Shown here: positions 9,088-18,490 of the stretch, piece after piece | Layout: every line of letters starts with the position of its first letter | Position numbering within the stretch: position 1 is the first letter of the stretch | Source: a bacterium | GTDB lineage: Bacteria; Bdellovibrionota; Bacteriovoracia; Bacteriovoracales; Bacteriovoracaceae | DNA: 64,000 nt | Assembly: GCA_030425045.1 (NCBI GenBank) | Contig: JAUHVL010000005.1 | Coordinates: 1 to 64,000 of the forward strand | Direction of reading: 5' to 3' | Position numbers and translations under genes: made by a program | Notes under the pieces: generated by a model | Databases searched by the model: none | The model's input: only the letters and a program-made list of their open reading frames with translations | What the model was told of the DNA's origin: nothing

Positions 9088-11817
9088 TTATTCGCCTAAA
9101 CATTTTTCAATCATATCGTAGATGCTTTCATCTTCAAAAGGTTTATAAATATACCCATCGATTTGATTTTTAAACTCTTTGCCCAAATCTAAGTCAACTC
9201 CTCCGGTCATAAAAATAAACTTAGGTTTTGTTTTTTGATCATTTTCTTTTATGGCGTTTAAAAAGCTAGGTCCATCCATCACAGGCATTTTGACATCTGA
9301 GATAATGAGATCAATTTTCTCTTCTGATAAAAATAGATCTAACCCCTCTTTTCCATTTTCGGCAGAGACCACATCGAGCCCAAAGTCTTCTAGGACAATT
9401 TTTAATAATTCGAGGATATGGCTTTCATCATCAACAATTAAAACTTTTCCTTTAAGATTACCACCATCAGAACTGGTACTCGTTTCAACTTTTTCCTGAG
9501 TTGAGTTAATGGGAAAATTGAGAGAGATCTGAGTTCCTTCATTGAGCTCACTTGAAATGGTAATCTCACCATTCATCTCTCTAATAAAGTTTTGCGCTAA
9601 CGACAGTCCAATCCCTGTTCCTTCATTGACATCTTTAGTGGTAAAAAAAGGATCAAAGATTTTTTCGTGTAACTCCTTTGGAATCCCTTTTCCTGTATCC
9701 TTTATGATCACTTCTAAATGCCCATGGTTTTCATTACAAATAATATCGATTTGTTTCTTAGAGCTTTTTAAAACGGCATCCTTAGCATTTTTAAGTAAGT
9801 TCATGATAATTTGTTGGAACTTACCTGAGCTTCCATAAAGAAGAAGCTCTTTATGCTCTATTTTGTTATTAAAATTTATGTCGATATCTTGATTGCTATA
9901 AATCTCTCGAGTCATATTTAGGCAACTGTCGATAGCAATCACGGGGTCAAAGAGATCCATCTCAGCATCATCTGATATAGAAAACGTTCTTAATCCACCA
10001 ACAATATTTTCAATTCGTGTTGAGGCTTCATCAATTTTTTCTAAGTACATGATAAACTTTTGGTCAACACCGGAGTCTTCTTTTTTTGATCTTCTTTTAA
10101 GGGTATCAATATAACCTTTTATAATGGTCAAAGGATTATTAATCTCATGTCCCACACCGGCAGCGAGCTCACCTAGTGAAGCGAGTTTTGCCTGATGCTG
10201 AGCAATTTTAATTTGCTCATTGGCCTTATTTATCGCCCTTGTCTCTTTTGTGACGTCAATACTTACACCATTTACCAAAATTGGTTTTTTTGCATTATCT
10301 CTTTCGACAAATGCTTTTGCTCTAATAAATTTATCTCCAGACTTTGTCTTTATCTTAAACTTGATATCAAACTGATGATCCGTCATTAAGGATTGATTAA
10401 ATTCTTTTTCAACCCTATCCCTATCTTCTAGGTCGACATTTCTTAAGCAACTTTCAAAAGTGTTATCAAAATCGTTGGGATCAAGCTCATATATATGAAA
10501 CATGCTTTTATCCCAACTTAAAGTTTTTGATAGGGGGTCATAACTCCATATTCCAACAGCAACATTTTCAAGAATAAGTGAGAGATCCCTTGCGATTTCT
10601 TTTCTGGCCGTCACATCCATATGGGTCCCGGTAAAGCGGATAGGATTTCCTTCGTCATCAAAATCTGAAAACCGTCCTCGATCTAAAATATAAACCCAAT
10701 GGCCATCAGCATGTTTCATTCGATGGATATTTTCATAGCGATCAGTTTTTCCATCCATATACAATTTAATATCATCATAAGCTGACTGTAGGTCTTCTGG
10801 ATGCACACGATCTTCCCAAGTTGAAAGTTCCATATCAATCGCGTTTACATCAAGCCCAAGCATTTCGGCCCATCGTCTATCAAATTTCACTTCATTCGTT
10901 TTTAGATACCAGTCCCAAATACCGAGTCCTGCTCCCTCTAATGCAAGATCACGATACTGATTACTTTGAATTAAATCTGACTCTAACTCAATTTCTTTAG
11001 ACCTATTCCTGTGCTGATAAGCTAAAAATAAAAATCCGAAAAGAAAAACTACAAAGTAAACAAAGTGTCTTATCCAATAAGTTCTTCCACTTTTTTCCAT
11101 AACGACAGTTGAAGGAATAACGGAAAAAGTCCATTCTGTATTTCGAATTGGTATCGTTTTTTTCGTAAAGTATTTTTTATGATGCTCTTTTTTAATTTGT
11201 TTAAAAACTGATTCGTTATCAATTGAAACGTCTACATAGAAATTCTCATCTACAAACTTCGATAGAATTCTTTTAGCTTTGAAGACTCCGACAATATATC
11301 CCGATGTCTGATTATCTTTAAATGTTGGATGAATTGTTAAAAAGCCTAGTCCTCCCTGAACAAGTGTCAGAGGTTTAGTGATTGCCCCTTTTTGATATTT
11401 TTTTGCATAACTTAAGGCAAGGTCTCGACGACCTTCTTTGTTAAGAATAAGTCCAATGGCAGACTCATTACCCTCAGTAGGATAAATCCACTCTATTTTT
11501 GTTTCACTATTTGCCCATTCAATGGCCTGAAAAGTTTGAAAATGGTCATAGTAATTTTCAGCATCACTTTTCCATAGTTGAAAAAGATAATTTTCAGTAC
11601 CAAGATGTCTTGAGGCCATTCGATCGAGCGCCAACAACGTTTGGTTAATCGACTCATATAAAACATTTACATATTGCTCTTGTTGAAACGTTAGGTTGCG
11701 CTTAATTTTTTCAGACTCTTCTTTTTCTAAATAGAACCTAACTCCTAGGATTAATAAAAGCAGAAGGAGTACTTTAATAAAAAATGCTTTTTTTGAAATG
11801 AAACTTATTTTACTCAT
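9088..11817 (-). CDS. CHASE-PAS-PAS hybrid sensor histidine kinase with receiver
   Basis: 909 residues. TM1 is at about 13-27, followed by a periplasmic CHASE-like sensor (about 60-200, with FQAIEWAN and the Asn-Lys-Glu-Gly region before a GFLTIHP segment) and TM2 at about 245-265. Two PAS domains follow (about 290-405 and 415-530). HisKA has the phospho-acceptor His in GVGHEINNP near residue 557. The HATPase has DTGKGIP and GTGIGLSL, and a C-terminal receiver has the phospho-Asp in ISDVKMPVMDG near 840. CHASE domains sense small extracellular ligands. It is first in an operon with the Nudix-MBL and PilZ genes; no DNA-binding partner is adjacent. Confidence 0.92.
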   Translation of the reverse strand: MSKISFISKKAFFIKVLLLLLLILGVRFYLEKEESEKIKRNLTFQQEQYVNVLYESINQTLLALDRMASRHLGTENYLFQLWKSDAENYYDHFQTFQAIEWANSETKIEWIYPTEGNESAIGLILNKEGRRDLALSYAKKYQKGAITKPLTLVQGGLGFLTIHPTFKDNQTSGYIVGVFKAKRILSKFVDENFYVDVSIDNESVFKQIKKEHHKKYFTKKTIPIRNTEWTFSVIPSTVVMEKSGRTYWIRHFVYFVVFLFGFLFLAYQHRNRSKEIELESDLIQSNQYRDLALEGAGLGIWDWYLKTNEVKFDRRWAEMLGLDVNAIDMELSTWEDRVHPEDLQSAYDDIKLYMDGKTDRYENIHRMKHADGHWVYILDRGRFSDFDDEGNPIRFTGTHMDVTARKEIARDLSLILENVAVGIWSYDPLSKTLSWDKSMFHIYELDPNDFDNTFESCLRNVDLEDRDRVEKEFNQSLMTDHQFDIKFKIKTKSGDKFIRAKAFVERDNAKKPILVNGVSIDVTKETRAINKANEQIKIAQHQAKLASLGELAAGVGHEINNPLTIIKGYIDTLKRRSKKEDSGVDQKFIMYLEKIDEASTRIENIVGGLRTFSISDDAEMDLFDPVIAIDSCLNMTREIYSNQDIDINFNNKIEHKELLLYGSSGKFQQIIMNLLKNAKDAVLKSSKKQIDIICNENHGHLEVIIKDTGKGIPKELHEKIFDPFFTTKDVNEGTGIGLSLAQNFIREMNGEITISSELNEGTQISLNFPINSTQEKVETSTSSDGGNLKGKVLIVDDESHILELLKIVLEDFGLDVVSAENGKEGLDLFLSEEKIDLIISDVKMPVMDGPSFLNAIKENDQKTKPKFIFMTGGVDLDLGKEFKNQIDGYIYKPFEDESIYDMIEKCLGE

Positions 11818-11893
11818 AGTTAATAATTTAATTAATTTAACAACTTATCGAGTTATTATTAAATTTACTTTATTAGTTGAGTAAAGTGGTTAA

Positions 11894-14800
11894 CTAGGAA
11901 AGAACAGAAGCTTTTTGGTAACGAACTTCACGGTAACCTTTGATATTTTCGATTCGTTTTAAAGCGCTATAGATCTCACTTTCGGGCTTTTTCCAAAGAT
12001 GATTCACAATTTGATCACGAGTTTTTCTTGCGATTTCTTTTTCCTGACTGTGCCAATTAGGTAATATGATTCTAAGGATTCTCATATGCCTCATCAACTT
12101 TAGCATCCAGTCTTTTGGACTAATATCAAAAGAGTAACGTTTTCCAAAAATATCAAATTCAGGACGATTGATTCTTCTTAAGTCGTAACTTTTTCCGAGG
12201 CCCTCATACTCCTGGCGATCAATAAAACGTTTATAGGGTGAAATCATAATATGAGAAACAAAAACCTCATCTTTGATAAAGTAAGTCTTGGCCAATGTCC
12301 TTAAAGCTATTTCTCGTTCGAGATCATTTTTATAATTATGTCTTAACTCCAATGCCTCTTTAACAAAGTTTTCTGAGTTAACTCCACGATCATAAATATA
12401 AATATCATGGAGATATTGAGCGAGATAATCTCTTTTCATTTCGGGATACGCTTGTGCGAGCTTTTTTAACTGACTTTTATAACGATCAATGACCGTATCA
12501 GATCGATGCCAACTGAGAAGACTTTCTTTTAAACTATCAAACATCCACTTTTCTTTGCTAGGAGCTTGTTCACCTTTTATATTTTCCAGAAATGATTCTC
12601 TGCCCTCATACCAGGCCATACGACCGAGTTGGAATGCTTGCCAATTGGTTTCATATTCTTCCGGACGCATAGTATTTTTAAAAGCGTCTTTCATATTTTT
12701 TAAACTAAAAGGGAGACGACCTGTTTGATAAGCAGCACCTAAAACCATGGCCGAGGCATAAACACTTTTTCCAAAAAGTTTATAACAGCTGTCTTTGAAA
12801 GGAAGAAAAGCGATATTTTCCCCTAATCTTTCCTTTGCCATTTCTTTTAACACAGCTTCATTCTCAGGTGGTTTTTCTTCACCATTATCAAGCATAATAC
12901 TCAGTGGTACTTGAAACTTCTCATCAAAAATGGCGTATCCTTCACTGGCCAAAAACTGTATCTGATTCATCCCATCGAGAAGATCGGGAGATACCAAAAG
13001 ATCAGCAGTACCAAGAGGGGTGACGGCACCATAACTTTTATCTTTTCCAAAAATTGAAAGATGTCCTGTCACATTACCGTTACGTTGAGCGAGCCCTTTT
13101 TGATCGACAAATTTAAAATTGAGATCATCTCGACCATCCATTTCTCTTGCTGCTTCAGCTAGCACACGAGAAATGGTGGTAACACCAGAGCCACCAACAC
13201 CTGTCACAACCAATCGCCAGTCATGACCATTTGAAATTTCATCAAAGGTTTTCACAATTTTAGGTAGTGGAATATGAGTAAAATTCAAATTATTTTTTTT
13301 CTGCTTTGCAAACTTTGTCGGATGATAGTCGGTCACGATGACCTCTTCAAAAGAGGGACACGCCTTAATCATGGTGCAGTAACTATCGGCCACACAAATT
13401 TGAGGGTCAATTTTTACTTTTGTTCCGTAAGCATCAAAGACTTGTGTTAGTCCAGGGCATCCCGTAGCGTCGACACATGCACGACAGTCTTCACAGGCAT
13501 CTGTATTAATTTGATAAAAGCTCTGCTTTTCAATCGTTTTATTTGCAGAAAAGATTTTTCTCTCTTTGGCCTTTCTTCTACCGTGAAAGGTAAGCGCACA
13601 TTCTTTTCTTGAGACAATCACTTTAACACCAGGGCGTCTTACGTAATCACCCATTAAATTTTTATAAAAATAACGATCGCTTGGATTTACTTCAATAACG
13701 TCTTTTACTCCAAGCGATTTGGCCACTGAAACCATATCTTGCTTGGGTCTCTCTAAGCCTTGCACATTCATACCAGATGAAGGTGTCATTTGATGACCTG
13801 TCATAGCCGTATTTTCATTATCTAAAAGAATATAGGTAATATTATGTTCAGCTTGTAGAGAGTTTGAAACATCTGTCATACCACTATGAAAGAACGTACT
13901 ATCTCCCATTAAGATCACAGAAGGATTTTTAGTAAAGAGATCAACGCCAAGACCAAGCGCTCCTCCTTGCCCCATCGCCGAAAGATTGTGCATTTCTTTA
14001 AAGGGCGGCAAAAAACTTAAAGAGTAACAACCAACATCACCGTGAGTAATAAGGTCCACTCCCTCTTTTTTTAAATCAGCTCTTAATTCTTTTAATAAAC
14101 TTAACGTCTCTCTGTGGGGGCAACCCGGACAAAAAGTCGGTAAACGTCTGGGAAGTGCTTTATCCCAATTGGTAAGTTCGTGTTCAAGGTTTTGGCAGGT
14201 CGTAATTCCCAAATGGTGAAAGACTTCGCCCATTTTATTGGTAATAATTTCGTAATTAAGGCCACCATGCGCGGGAAAGCCTTCTTTATCCCCTATCTTT
14301 TTACCGAAAAGTTGGATTTGAATGCCATGGTCGAGACAAAATTTAGATAATTCTGTTTCTAAAAATTCTCTTTTCTCTTCGATCACAATGACTGTTTTTT
14401 TCGATTGCAACCATGGTTTTAATTTATGAGGAACGAGGGGGTAACTAGAAGCTAATTTAAATAACGAGATCGTTTCAATGGCATTGGACTCCTCCATCAC
14501 CTGCTTTACAGTCTCAAAGATAACACCTGAACTGATCACACCGACGTCACTATTTTCTGGACCAAAAACTTTATCGAGATCCAAGCTCGCCATCACATCA
14601 ATCACTTTTGGAAAGCGTTCGTTAATCATGGTGACATCAGCTTTTAGTGAGTTGGGTGGAACCATAACATTTTTTGAAAGATCAAACTCAGCGGGGTTTA
14701 AATCAACTTTACTGGAATCGACTTCCGCTTCTTGAAAAGTTTCAACTCGACCGCCCCCTTCCGCTAAAAAAGTGGTCAGCAAAAGCCCTTGGTAAACACT

Positions 14801-15313
14801 TGTTCTTCTCGAAATGTAAAGTGCGTGACCAATCCAATCTTTTAATTCTTGCGGATTCGATGGCTCTAAGAAGGGAATGTGGAGATGTTTATATAAGTAA
14901 CGACTATCGGCCGGTGTAGAAGTTGAGATCGACCATGGATCATCACCCACCACCACAACAACTCCAGGACTTAACTCTTCCTTAGTTTCAGGATCGACAA
15001 AAGTCTCACCGGGATTGGCAAAGTTACCTACCGAAAGAGCATCTGAGGCCACATGAAGCCCCATTGATTTCATCGCCAAAAGACAATCTCTTCCCGCTTG
15101 TTTTGAACCAGAGGCCATCGCAGCAGCATTGGCCTCAGAGTTGGCAATACAAACCTTGATCCCTTTACCTTCGAGCTCATTTCTTTTGTGATAGAGAATA
15201 TTAAAATAATCGGCAAGCGGTGAACCGGGATAACCTGTATAGAGACTAAAGCCCGCCTCAAGGCCCCCTTGGATAATTAACTCATTTCCATTTAATATCT
15301 CAAAATTACTCAT
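11894..15313 (-). CDS. fused indolepyruvate/2-oxoacid:ferredoxin oxidoreductase
   Basis: About 1139 residues. Converts aryl-pyruvates (or other 2-oxoacids) plus CoA to acyl-CoA, reducing ferredoxin. Order: IorA-like pyrimidine-binding domain (1-220), a transketolase-C-like domain, then a TPP domain (about 400-600) with FCPGCPHRE, a GDVGC segment and the Mg-TPP motif MGDSTFFHSG. A cysteine-rich [4Fe-4S] stretch follows (about 625-680), then an IorB-like gamma domain opening with VVTGVGGSGVTT (about 725-905) and a long C-terminal region typical of the large fused family. I chose the ATG at 15313 because TTGAGGGAATTC places a Shine-Dalgarno just upstream; an in-frame TTG at 15325 overlaps that site. 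Single gene. Confidence 0.9.
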   Translation of the reverse strand: MSNFEILNGNELIIQGGLEAGFSLYTGYPGSPLADYFNILYHKRNELEGKGIKVCIANSEANAAAMASGSKQAGRDCLLAMKSMGLHVASDALSVGNFANPGETFVDPETKEELSPGVVVVVGDDPWSISTSTPADSRYLYKHLHIPFLEPSNPQELKDWIGHALYISRRTSVYQGLLLTTFLAEGGGRVETFQEAEVDSSKVDLNPAEFDLSKNVMVPPNSLKADVTMINERFPKVIDVMASLDLDKVFGPENSDVGVISSGVIFETVKQVMEESNAIETISLFKLASSYPLVPHKLKPWLQSKKTVIVIEEKREFLETELSKFCLDHGIQIQLFGKKIGDKEGFPAHGGLNYEIITNKMGEVFHHLGITTCQNLEHELTNWDKALPRRLPTFCPGCPHRETLSLLKELRADLKKEGVDLITHGDVGCYSLSFLPPFKEMHNLSAMGQGGALGLGVDLFTKNPSVILMGDSTFFHSGMTDVSNSLQAEHNITYILLDNENTAMTGHQMTPSSGMNVQGLERPKQDMVSVAKSLGVKDVIEVNPSDRYFYKNLMGDYVRRPGVKVIVSRKECALTFHGRRKAKERKIFSANKTIEKQSFYQINTDACEDCRACVDATGCPGLTQVFDAYGTKVKIDPQICVADSYCTMIKACPSFEEVIVTDYHPTKFAKQKKNNLNFTHIPLPKIVKTFDEISNGHDWRLVVTGVGGSGVTTISRVLAEAAREMDGRDDLNFKFVDQKGLAQRNGNVTGHLSIFGKDKSYGAVTPLGTADLLVSPDLLDGMNQIQFLASEGYAIFDEKFQVPLSIMLDNGEEKPPENEAVLKEMAKERLGENIAFLPFKDSCYKLFGKSVYASAMVLGAAYQTGRLPFSLKNMKDAFKNTMRPEEYETNWQAFQLGRMAWYEGRESFLENIKGEQAPSKEKWMFDSLKESLLSWHRSDTVIDRYKSQLKKLAQAYPEMKRDYLAQYLHDIYIYDRGVNSENFVKEALELRHNYKNDLEREIALRTLAKTYFIKDEVFVSHIMISPYKRFIDRQEYEGLGKSYDLRRINRPEFDIFGKRYSFDISPKDWMLKLMRHMRILRIILPNWHSQEKEIARKTRDQIVNHLWKKPESEIYSALKRIENIKGYREVRYQKASVLS

Positions 15314-15436
15314 GAATTCCCTCAAATCACCGAAAAATGCAATCTGCTCCTATATATAGCAAATAATTCTAAAGTTTTTAGAGAATTATCCGACACATAT
15401 AGTCAAAGATACCTAAAGCCCGGAGCCAAGCCTAGT

Positions 15437-15769
15437 ATGGAGAATCATGTCGAAAATGTCCAAACCTTTGAAAATTCTGAGGAATCTTTCAAAGAAAATA
15501 CTAAGATTAATCTCCCAGACTACGGCCCCCTCAATAACTTTGACCTCTTGGTGCAAAAAAAAATCAGTGCGAGGGTCTACAAAAATATGAAAAAAGATCT
15601 CCCAAAACTAATCAACGAAGGCCTAACTTTCGAACAACTTCACGAATTGGTTCTCGATTACAATCTTCCCCATTCGCTACTTTTTGATTTTAAAAGAATT
15701 AGCGAAAGCAATAGTCAAAATTCTTTCGCTACTAGGTTACAGCTTTTCTTAAAAAATTTATTTAGGTAA
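15437..15769 (+). CDS. small cytoplasmic protein of unknown function
   Basis: 110 residues, rich in Asn, Glu, Lys and Phe, with no signal peptide or membrane span. The central part (about 35-90) looks helical, with a basic-hydrophobic pattern (LVQKKISARVYKNMKKDLPKL written here as motif ends only: LVQKK to LPKL). The start lies 12 bases after CGGAG, a weak ribosome site. The last 12 bp overlap the convergent lipoprotein gene. Divergent from the ferredoxin oxidoreductase. Function unknown; the coding call rests on codon-like composition and the open frame. Confidence 0.6.
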   Translation: MENHVENVQTFENSEESFKENTKINLPDYGPLNNFDLLVQKKISARVYKNMKKDLPKLINEGLTFEQLHELVLDYNLPHSLLFDFKRISESNSQNSFATRLQLFLKNLFR

Positions 15770-16690
15770 AACCACTCCCGAAAGTCGATAAGTTGTTCCG
15801 GCAGTAGATAACTTTGTCTGAATAATTAGTCGATAATTTGTAAAACGTTCAATTTGATCGATCAACCTCACTATCATCGGATGAGTTGAGAGATCGCCTG
15901 GCATTTGTCTGGTATTTAAATCAAAAAACATTCTTCCAGTTGGACTCATGCGAGGAATCGCTTGAGAGAGGATATAACTTAAAGCAACAATATTCTTATC
16001 TGGAGACTCAGACCAATCCGCTAATTGCCATCCTCCCTCTGGCCTCATCGTTATTAAGTCCATAGACGTGATATTTCTTTGACTCATAGATTGGTCTAAT
16101 TTTAACCAAGTATTGTGATTAATAATATCTCCTAATACTTCAGGTGGAACATCCTCAGGAGTCATCTCGACAAGTAATTCTCTATGGCTTGTATCTAATG
16201 GTCCCCAACGAAGTCCTGTTAAAGAACTCGCATTATCTCTATTGCTGACAAATAAAGCACTGCCAAAGAGATCGAGCACATGAGTACTCTCTCCTCGACT
16301 TTTTCTCTGACTTAAAAATCTTTCAAAATAGTCTTCACTCGGTCCCTCGCCGATTTTTTCAATGATTTCACTCATAGCTCTCTCGTAGCTTTTTTGAGCA
16401 AACTCTGGGCCATCAATAGACCATAATTCTGGTGGCCCATGACCATCATCAGGTTGAATATTTCTTCTTCTTAAAAATGCTAACGATTGTTCACCTAAGT
16501 CTTGATAAAACTCCTCAGCAGTTTCGAAATTCCGATCAGAACTTCCAAAAGAAAAAATACTTTTTAAGGCATGAGAACAAGTTGAGACGATATTACTTAG
16601 AGAGGATGGTTCTCTACGAGAAGAGTTTGACGAACAACTCGAAATTAAAATAGCCGACAAAAAAGATACGAAAACTATAGTTATCTTCAC
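15758..16690 (-). CDS. predicted lipoprotein of unknown function
   Basis: 310 residues. The N terminus ends in a lipobox (LISSC at about residue 16-20) followed by a Ser/Asn/Arg-rich linker, as in outer-membrane lipoproteins. The mature domain holds many acidic and aromatic residues (MTPEDVPPEVLG, MRPEGGWQLADW) and may be a globular alpha/beta domain of about 250 residues. No family recognised. The next minus-strand gene upstream lies 31 bp away, so the two may be co-transcribed. Confidence 0.8.
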   Translation of the reverse strand: MKITIVFVSFLSAILISSCSSNSSRREPSSLSNIVSTCSHALKSIFSFGSSDRNFETAEEFYQDLGEQSLAFLRRRNIQPDDGHGPPELWSIDGPEFAQKSYERAMSEIIEKIGEGPSEDYFERFLSQRKSRGESTHVLDLFGSALFVSNRDNASSLTGLRWGPLDTSHRELLVEMTPEDVPPEVLGDIINHNTWLKLDQSMSQRNITSMDLITMRPEGGWQLADWSESPDKNIVALSYILSQAIPRMSPTGRMFFDLNTRQMPGDLSTHPMIVRLIDQIERFTNYRLIIQTKLSTAGTTYRLSGVVLPK

Positions 16691-16721
16691 AATAGCTTAA
16701 CGGTAAATTAAAGAACTAAAT

Positions 16722-17291
16722 TTACTTCTTAGTAAGTTTTGCCACCAAACCATGATTCCATAGTTGAGAAAATTTTCTTCCCGTTAGGATTCTTGTTTGA
16801 AGAACATGCCAGATACGTTTTTTGTCGAGTTCAAACTTATCAAAAGAGCGAAGAGTCCATGCAACTCTAGGCCAGAGCGCTTCTGTTAGAAGACAGTATT
16901 CTGAAACTCTTGTTTTATTAATTTTTGAACAGTTGATTGCAGCTGCTTCAAGCTCGCTATCAGAAATTATTTTTCCTGTTTTTTTATCAGGTCTTAGGTT
17001 CACACTAAGAGTGTTAAAAATGCGAACTTCTGGGTACTGAATTCTTCTGAGTTCTAAAGTCATCAGCTGTTTATCGACTTCATCGAGGTTTTCAGGGATT
17101 CCCCCTCCCCACTCGATGGGCAGCGTAGAGTCAGAAATTGACCCATAGAGCATCTGTTCGAAACTACCAAAAGAGTTCACTATTTGCTCTAGCACCGCAG
17201 TAGAAGACATTTTCGTCGGAACCGCAGCATTAATGGATGTAAACTGGTAACCTGCTAATATTATGAGCAGATACACACCTATTTTTTTCAT
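16722..17291 (-). CDS. small secreted protein of unknown function
   Basis: 189 residues from the ATG at 17291, which opens a signal peptide (MKKIGVYLLIILAGYQF..., cleavage near INA). A longer frame to 17312 would add seven polar residues before the leader. The mature part has two cysteines (AINCSKI, SEYCLLT) and a tryptophan/arginine-rich helical C terminus. Sits 31 bp upstream of the lipoprotein gene on the same strand and is probably co-transcribed with it. Family unknown. Confidence 0.72.
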   Translation of the reverse strand: MKKIGVYLLIILAGYQFTSINAAVPTKMSSTAVLEQIVNSFGSFEQMLYGSISDSTLPIEWGGGIPENLDEVDKQLMTLELRRIQYPEVRIFNTLSVNLRPDKKTGKIISDSELEAAAINCSKINKTRVSEYCLLTEALWPRVAWTLRSFDKFELDKKRIWHVLQTRILTGRKFSQLWNHGLVAKLTKK

Positions 17292-17473
17292 ATAGGTGTC
17301 ATATCGCCCCACGCAATAATCTGTCTAGCAGTGTCCACAATGCATGTAAAAATGACAGCATTCTAACAAATAACTACATCTTTTGTGTGAAATCCAAAGT
17401 CGGGAGAGAATAGTATTAAGCAAAATAACGATCAAACGAATTGACGTTCCGAAACCACAATCAAGGAGGATTT

Positions 17474-18337
17474 ATGAAGTGGATTCTAGCGACGCTACTA
17501 CTCTTTGGATTATCACATAACAGTTTTTCATGTAGTCCTGATGGAAGCACAGGATTTATGCCAGAAAATGATATGAATATTCCAGTTGGGCACAGAAGTG
17601 CAGGTGAAATGACCGAAGAAGAGTTTCACCAAATTATCGACAAAGTCGAAAACCATTACTCTCCCATTATCAAAGATATGGGGGCGAGATTAAAAATCAA
17701 AAGAAACTGGAAAAGCGGAACCGTAAATGCTTTCGCTCAACAGAGCTGGTGGTTTGGAAAAATCTACAAAGTAACCATGTATGGTGGTCTAGCTAGACAC
17801 CCTGAAATCAACAACGACGGATTTGCCCTTGTTGTTTGTCATGAGCTTGGACACCATATTGGTGGAGCTCCTAAGAAAGGTGGAATGTGGGCCTCAAACG
17901 AAGGCCAGTCTGATTACTTCGCAAGCTTAAAATGTTTTAGAGCTGTTTACGAAAACGATAACAACATCGATATCGTAGCGAAGATGGATGTTGACCCCAT
18001 CGCAAGAGCAACTTGTGAGTCTCAATGGTCAGGAGCGAATGATCAGGCCCTTTGTATCAGAGCGGCCATGGGTGGTTACCATCTCTCAAGAGTTCTAGGT
18101 GGAGCAAAAACTGGTGTTGCTTTCGATACTCCAAGCAAAGCAGTCGTCAGCACTACAAACCACGCTCACCCTCAAGCTCAATGTCGTCTCGATACTTATT
18201 ACCAAGGTGCTCTTTGTACAATAGACCACTCAATCGATGTCTCAAATAAAAGTGCAACAGAAGGTATGTGTAACCGAGTTGATGGTGACGTCGTCGGTGT
18301 TAGACCACTTTGTTGGTATAAGCCAGAGGCCATCTAA
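17474..18337 (+). CDS. secreted HExxH zinc metalloprotease-like protein
   Basis: 287 residues from the ATG at 17474, which follows a perfect AAGGAGGA site; an in-frame upstream start at 17441 is thereby rejected. Signal peptide to about residue 18. A zinc-protease motif CHELGHHIGG lies near residue 127. A downstream NEGQSDYFAS segment (about 145) could supply the glutamate third ligand, as in gluzincin-type enzymes. Ten cysteines suggest a disulfide-rich exported protein. A strong terminator lies 30 bp after the stop. Likely an exported peptidase, with substrate unknown. Confidence 0.8.
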   Translation: MKWILATLLLFGLSHNSFSCSPDGSTGFMPENDMNIPVGHRSAGEMTEEEFHQIIDKVENHYSPIIKDMGARLKIKRNWKSGTVNAFAQQSWWFGKIYKVTMYGGLARHPEINNDGFALVVCHELGHHIGGAPKKGGMWASNEGQSDYFASLKCFRAVYENDNNIDIVAKMDVDPIARATCESQWSGANDQALCIRAAMGGYHLSRVLGGAKTGVAFDTPSKAVVSTTNHAHPQAQCRLDTYYQGALCTIDHSIDVSNKSATEGMCNRVDGDVVGVRPLCWYKPEAI

Positions 18338-18366
18338 AAACGAATACAATTGATCAGATCATAAAG

Positions 18367-18390
18367 CCCCTTTCTAAGGGGTTTTTTTTT
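18367..18390 (+). terminator. rho-independent terminator after the HExxH protease gene
   Basis: CCCCTT, loop TCT, AAGGGG (18367-18381), followed by nine T. Thirty bp past the stop at 18337, in the direction of that gene. It also insulates the downstream catabolic operon from read-through. Confidence 0.9.
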
Positions 18391-18490
18391 GTCGACAAGT
18401 CGTGACAAACCTTTGTTTTACGCCACGCACATGCTGAATTAAATCAATTTTAGTATAACCTTCTCTATTCACTATAAAGAGAGGACCACT

